A stretch of DNA of 64,000 bases from Poritiphilus sp965212595 (GTDB taxonomy: Bacteria > Bacteroidota > Bacteroidia > Flavobacteriales > Flavobacteriaceae): NCBI GenBank assembly GCA_965212595.1, contig CBDBVE010000004.1:59282-123281 (forward strand), written 5' to 3'. Shown here piece by piece: positions 60,262 to 64,000 of this stretch (positions are counted from its first letter, which is position 1; every line of letters begins with the position of its first letter). A program made the position numbers and the translations under genes. The notes under the pieces were generated by a model that was not told the DNA's origin, made no database searches, and saw only the letters and a list, made by a program, of their open reading frames with translations.

Positions 60262-62181
60262 ATGCAGTTTAAACATCCGGAACTTCTTTGGGCCCTTTTT
60301 CTACTTCTCATCCCTATTTTCATTCATCTTTTCCAACTTCGCAGATTTAAAAAGACTCCTTTTACCAATGTAAAGTTGCTTAAAAAGGTGATCTCAGAGT
60401 CTAGACGTAGCAACCGACTTAAAAAATGGCTATTGCTTTTTAGTAGGCTGTTTCTGTTAGGTGGCTTAATTATTGCATTTGCTCAACCCTTTTCTGCTAA
60501 GAAAACTGCCTTACAAAAAAAGGAAGTCGTTATTTATTTGGACGATTCCTTTAGTATGCAGGCCAAAACAGACCGAAGAAGCCTCCTGGAAGTGGCGGTA
60601 CAGGACCTTCTTAAAACAGTGCCAGGAAACACATCTTTTAGCCTTTTCACCAATGACAGAACTTTTGAAGATGTGGTTCTCAAGGATATTCAAAACGATC
60701 TCCTGACACTTCCCTTCACTCAGAAGCAGCTTAGTTTAAATGAAGCCCATCTCAAAGCGCAAACTCTTTTTAGCAAGGATAAAACCACCTTAAAAGAACT
60801 TGTCCTGATTTCCGACTTCCAATCCAGGATTTCATTTAAGAAAGACACGGTTTCTGCATATCGCCATCATCTGGTCCAGCTCAGGCCAGAGCTGCATGAG
60901 AACATTGGCATAGATTCTGCTTATTTTAGCAAGACTTCGCCAACCAATCTAGAACTAACTGTTAGCCTTAGTGGAGTCGGAAATATTGATAACACCCCGG
61001 TTTCTCTCTATAATCAAGACAAACTCATTGCAAAAACGGCTGCAAATTTCGGCAATAATAATAATGCGGAGGTAATTTTTACAATACCAGCAACTGAAGA
61101 GATAAAAGGAAAAATAGAAATTACTGATGCTGGGTTGTCCTATGACAATTTGCTCTATTTCAATTTTGGGCCCAAAGAAAGGATAAAAGTACTCTCAATA
61201 AATGCCACTGACGATTTGTTCCTGAAAAGAATATTTTCGGAAAACGAATTTGATTTTACCTCCTTTTCCCTAAACGCCCTCAACTACGCCCTTTTAGACA
61301 GCCAGAATTTAATTGTTTTAAATGAGCTTCCCAGCTTGCCTAATGGTTTAAGGAATGCACTAATTTCGTTTGTAAATAAAGGAGGAAGTATTGTTGTAAT
61401 TCCTGCAATGGACGCTGATATGGCCAGTTACAACTCTTTCTTAAGGAGTTTTTATAACACTAACTTATTGCAAAAAATAAACGCAGAACAACGGATTACG
61501 AACATTTCATTTGCCCATCCTATCTACCAGAATGTATTCGAGAAAGAAGTGCAGAACTTCCAGTATCCCAGAGTAGCGACCCATTTTAAAGTGCGTACCA
61601 GAGCGCCCAAAATCCTGGCTTATCAAAACGGAGATCCTTTTCTTTTGGGAGCAAATGGTGTATACATTTTCTCATCTTCATTGAGCGCCGAAAATTCCAA
61701 TTTCAAGAGCTCCCCCTTGATTGTCCCAACTATATACGCAATGGGTACCAACAGTTTGAAACTACCTCCCATATATTTTGAGATCGGGAGAAGTAATGAA
61801 GTGGATATAAGCGCCGCTCTAGGGCAGGATAAAATTCTGACAGTCAGCAAACCGGGTAAGGAGTTTATACCGCAACAGCAATCTTTCGCTAACAAGACAA
61901 CGCTGAAGTTTAAAGACAATCCCAACGAAGACGGGGTCTATACCGTAAAGGATGGGACTGCTGTTTATAAAAGAATAAGTTTTAATTACCCTAGAAGCGA
62001 AAGCGAGCTTACCTACATGCGTACGGAAGATTTAGAGGCTACAAGCTATGAAGAAAGCGTTGTGGAGCTTTTTCAAAGGCTGGAAAAAGACAATGAGGTA
62101 ACAAGCCTTTGGAAATGGTTTGTTATTTTAGCGTTGCTTTTCGCACTTATGGAAATTCTTATTCAAAAATACTTTAAATGA
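60262..62181 (+). CDS. BatA/VWA-domain membrane protein
   Basis: The 639-aa protein starts with the BatA N-terminal signature QFKHPELLWALFLLLIPIFIHLFQLRRFKK, here seen as two parts of one helix region, then a second helix LLLFSRLFLLGGLIIAFAQPF. A von Willebrand A-like domain follows with EVVIYLDDSFSMQAK (MIDAS-like D-x-S-x-S), then a beta-rich region and a C-terminal helix (WFVILALLFALMEILIQKYF). Such proteins are anchored in the inner membrane with a periplasmic domain. The dihydroorotase-like gene next to it is a conserved Flavobacteriia neighbour. Confidence 0.88.
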   Translation: MQFKHPELLWALFLLLIPIFIHLFQLRRFKKTPFTNVKLLKKVISESRRSNRLKKWLLLFSRLFLLGGLIIAFAQPFSAKKTALQKKEVVIYLDDSFSMQAKTDRRSLLEVAVQDLLKTVPGNTSFSLFTNDRTFEDVVLKDIQNDLLTLPFTQKQLSLNEAHLKAQTLFSKDKTTLKELVLISDFQSRISFKKDTVSAYRHHLVQLRPELHENIGIDSAYFSKTSPTNLELTVSLSGVGNIDNTPVSLYNQDKLIAKTAANFGNNNNAEVIFTIPATEEIKGKIEITDAGLSYDNLLYFNFGPKERIKVLSINATDDLFLKRIFSENEFDFTSFSLNALNYALLDSQNLIVLNELPSLPNGLRNALISFVNKGGSIVVIPAMDADMASYNSFLRSFYNTNLLQKINAEQRITNISFAHPIYQNVFEKEVQNFQYPRVATHFKVRTRAPKILAYQNGDPFLLGANGVYIFSSSLSAENSNFKSSPLIVPTIYAMGTNSLKLPPIYFEIGRSNEVDISAALGQDKILTVSKPGKEFIPQQQSFANKTTLKFKDNPNEDGVYTVKDGTAVYKRISFNYPRSESELTYMRTEDLEATSYEESVVELFQRLEKDNEVTSLWKWFVILALLFALMEILIQKYFK

Positions 62182-62264
62182 ATTCTTTCCGTATACTGTA
62201 TTTAGGGAAATTGAATCGCTGGCAATGGCCAGGTAACCAAAGAGTACAGCAACACTGAGAAGAA

Positions 62265-63398
62265 ATGGATATACTTCTAAAATCTGCTACAATAATAGCA
62301 CCAGGGAATAAGGCTTATCACCTAAAAAAACGAGATTTACTTATAAAAAATGGGGGAATACACAAAATTGCCTCAAAAATTGAAGCCAGGGGCCGGGTTA
62401 AAACCATTACTCACAAGAATTTGCATGTTTCGCCAGGTTGGTTTGACAGTGGTGTGAGCTTTGGAGAACCGGGATATGAAGAAAGAGAGACCATTTTAAA
62501 TGGCCTCAGGACCGCCGCCCTGGGCGGTTTTACAGATATAGTCTTAAATACCAATACCTACCCTGTGCCCGATAGCAGCGGAGATATTGTGTTCTTAAAG
62601 AATATGGCGAAAGACTCGGCCACAAACTTGTATCCACTAGGCGCGCTAACGGTAAAAAGCTCTGGTGAGGATTTGGCTGAGTTGTTCGATATGAAAAATG
62701 CAGGGGCGGTTGGTTTTTATGATTTTAAAAAGCCGATCAGAAACTCCAATCTACTTAAAATCGCCCTGCAATATGCTCAAAATTTTCAGGGATTGGTTTG
62801 TTCCTTTCCCCTAGACAGTCAAATGGCCGGAAAAGGTATTGTTAATGAAGGTCCTATTTCGACTAAATTAGGCCTGAAGGGGATTCCGGCCCTTGCAGAA
62901 GACCTTCAAATTGCCAGAGACCTCTTCATACTTGAGTACACCGGTGGTAAACTGCATATCCCCACCATCTCGAGCGCTCTTTCTGTGAAGCTTATCTCGG
63001 AGGCAAAGAAGAAAGGATTAGATGTGAGTTGCAGTGTAGCGCTTCACAATTTGTGGTTTACAGATGAAGTTCTTGAGAACTTTGACAGCAATTACAAAGT
63101 ATCCCCACCCCTGCGTACCATTACGGATAAAAAGGCTTTGCTAAAAGGTTTAAAAGATGGCGTAATTGACTATGTAACCACCGATCATACACCAGTAAAT
63201 ATTGAAGAAAAGCGACTTGAGTTTGACAATGCGGAATATGGTTCTGTTGGACTCGAAAATGCCTTTGGCGTGTTAAATCTGCTCTTCGATCTGAATACCA
63301 CAATTTCCTTACTTAGCAATGGAAAAGAACGTTTTGGCGTCCCAGCTCCTGCGATAGCTGAGGGAACGAGTCAAGGATTTAGCGGCTATGCTCGATAA
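62265..63398 (+). pseudogene. Dihydroorotase-like gene, 3' end lost at a junction
   Basis: The frame encodes a PyrC/amidohydrolase-family protein, with SPGWFDSGVSFGEPGYEERE, GGFTDIVLNTNTYPVPDS, LHIPTISS, SCSVALHNLWFTDE and DYVTTDHTPVNIEEK. The metal motif H-x-H normally found before the R-E-P loop is replaced by G-V-S, so it may be a non-catalytic dihydroorotase. Near residue 367 (after VPAPAIAEG, base about 63365) the expected C-terminal about 40-50 residues are missing. The 11 residues after that are out-of-frame translation of a phage-like gene, ending at 63396-63398. The break could be real or an assembly artefact. Confidence 0.8.
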
Positions 63399-63504
63399 CG
63401 TTCATGACTATATTGGTCAGCGTGCTACCTTTACTTATTTTCAAAAAACTAATGCAGGTTCTTACAGACACCCGCTATTTAAATGTATTAGAAACTATGA
63501 GTAA
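63364..63504 (+). pseudogene. 3' end of a phage-type DNA ligase gene (fragment)
   Basis: In the frame +1 relative to the dihydroorotase, an uninterrupted stretch runs from the junction to TAA at 63502-63504. It encodes ERVKDLAAMLDNVHDYIG and then QRATFTYFQKTNAGSYRHP with LFKCIRNYE. This resembles the OB-fold end of viral ATP-dependent DNA ligases (x-x-Y-F-x-x-T-x-x-G-x-x-R-H-P). The 5' part is missing, and an in-frame TAG of the host gene lies at 63355-63357. The identification rests on about 45 residues. Confidence 0.5.
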
Positions 63505-63607
63505 AGTAATATGGAAATTATATAATGATAATATGATCAGCGAAGAAGTTGCTCATATATTATTAGACGCACACTATAATAGATTAAGTAATAAAAGATA
63601 CAGATGA
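63497..63607 (+). CDS. Small phage-like protein, 36 aa
   Basis: The ATG at 63497 overlaps the ligase stop (ATGAGTAA). The product begins MSKVIWKLYNDNMISEE and ends LSNKRYR; its own stop overlaps the next ATG (ATGA at 63604-63607). Such stop/start overlaps are typical of compact phage operons. A longer frame from 63404 crosses the ligase fragment and is rejected. The function is unknown. Confidence 0.5.
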   Translation: MSKVIWKLYNDNMISEEVAHILLDAHYNRLSNKRYR

Positions 63608-64000
63608 ATATATTTTATTTACATTCTGACCCAGTTAAAGCCGCGCAGATACAATACAATAAGCATGTGGTTAAAATGATCTTAGAATCAGCCCAGATGC
63701 TTTGTACTGCGCATCATGTGTATGGTAATCCAGACGATGTACCTTATAAACAGGCACACCTTAATCACCCGTCAACCATATGGACCAGATCAAGCAGACC
63801 AAATTACTTTTGGTTATATGAGCACATGATTGCACTTGGTAAAGAATATACTAAAAGGTACGGTAAAATACATATGACGATAGACAAATGTAGATGGCCT
63901 TTAAGTTTTTGCCCTGATGGTATTACTTCTGAAACTTTTACAGAACCACCACAGGCTATGCCAGATCAGTACAAAGTACCGGGTTGCAGTATAACTGCAT
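63604..64000 (+). CDS. Conserved phage protein (partial, runs off window)
   Basis: At least 132 residues are present, beginning MNIFYLHSDPVKAAQ and containing KHVVKMILESAQMLCTAH, NHPSTIWTR, ANYFWLYEHM-like SRPNYFWLYEHM, KEYTKRYGKIH and EPPQAMPDQYKVPG. I know this family from many tailed phages, especially marine ones, usually as a protein of unknown function; some entries carry DNA-repair names I cannot confirm. Base use (many ATA and AGA codons) is unlike the flavobacterial genes before the junction. The C-terminus lies beyond the window. Confidence 0.7.
   Translation, partial: MNIFYLHSDPVKAAQIQYNKHVVKMILESAQMLCTAHHVYGNPDDVPYKQAHLNHPSTIWTRSSRPNYFWLYEHMIALGKEYTKRYGKIHMTIDKCRWPLSFCPDGITSETFTEPPQAMPDQYKVPGCSITA

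Noticed and set aside
63404..63496. Longer start for the 36-aa phage-like gene
   Set aside because: The extension overlaps the ligase-like frame, which reads better; the ATG at 63497 overlapping the ligase stop fits phage gene packing.
1..64000. tRNA, rRNA, CRISPR arrays and insertion sequences
   Set aside because: I looked for cloverleaf ends, regularly spaced identical repeats and transposase motifs and saw none.

Overview
The window looks like the chromosome of a marine Flavobacteriaceae bacterium (Bacteroidota). Evidence is the family content (TonB receptor with a carboxypeptidase-like N-terminal domain, BatA/VWA protein, LuxC-type acyl-CoA reductase next to serC and serA, TPR protein with a C-terminal LuxR-like helix-turn-helix, GIN-domain protein, many lipoproteins ending their signal in L-x-x-C or S-C) and Bacteroidota-type promoters with a TAnnTTTG -7 element, the best being TTG-N19-TATCTTTG at 42369-42398.

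Region 1 (1 to about 13.2 kb) is accessory. Every gene lies on the + strand and most are single units with unrelated functions: DNA alkylation repair, serine hydrolase, S41 peptidase plus GH3 glucosidase, membrane protein, two alpha/beta hydrolases, small unknowns, PhyH dioxygenase, ADP-ribosylglycohydrolase. After most stop codons there is a degenerate motif of the form (T/C)AACAAyGGCTATA, or CAACATCGTGTATA once. Several copies pair with an imperfect inverted arm just before the next gene. Blocks of non-coding sequence are also shared between unlinked spacers. This is the architecture of a cassette array with attC-like sites, but no integrase is visible, so that reading is inference.

Region 2 (14.5 to 29 kb) holds a transglutaminase-like/O-methyltransferase pair, a pentapeptide-repeat protein with a TIR-like C-terminal domain, a haloalkane dehalogenase-like hydrolase, a divergent WYL regulator/DinB unit, a DUF985 cupin, aroB, an Lrp/AsnC regulator, an M14 peptidase, a small XRE regulator and TerC. 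Region 3 (29 to 42.7 kb) is core genome: parC/parE, ychF, ureohydrolase, ferredoxin, acyl-CoA reductase, serC, serA, DUF937, DUF6146 and DUF6787.

Region 4 (42.8 to 51 kb) carries a probable metal-uptake TonB unit (His-rich small protein, receptor, lipoprotein), folE and an operon of LolD-like ATPase, CPBP protease and a TIGR02757 protein. Region 5 (51 to 60.2 kb) has two Gfo/Idh/MocA oxidoreductases, an S10 peptidase, an SGNH hydrolase, a TPR-HTH regulator, a third fatty-acid-hydroxylase-type protein and a GT2 glycosyltransferase. Region 6 (60.2 to 63.37 kb) is BatA/VWA followed by a dihydroorotase-like gene.

The dihydroorotase-like gene breaks off near 63365. From there to the window end the sequence is phage-like: the 3' end of a probable DNA-ligase gene, then two genes joined by ATG/stop overlaps, including a protein family common in marine phages. 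Two truncated genes meeting head to tail point to a chimeric contig or an illegitimate recombination rather than a clean prophage boundary.
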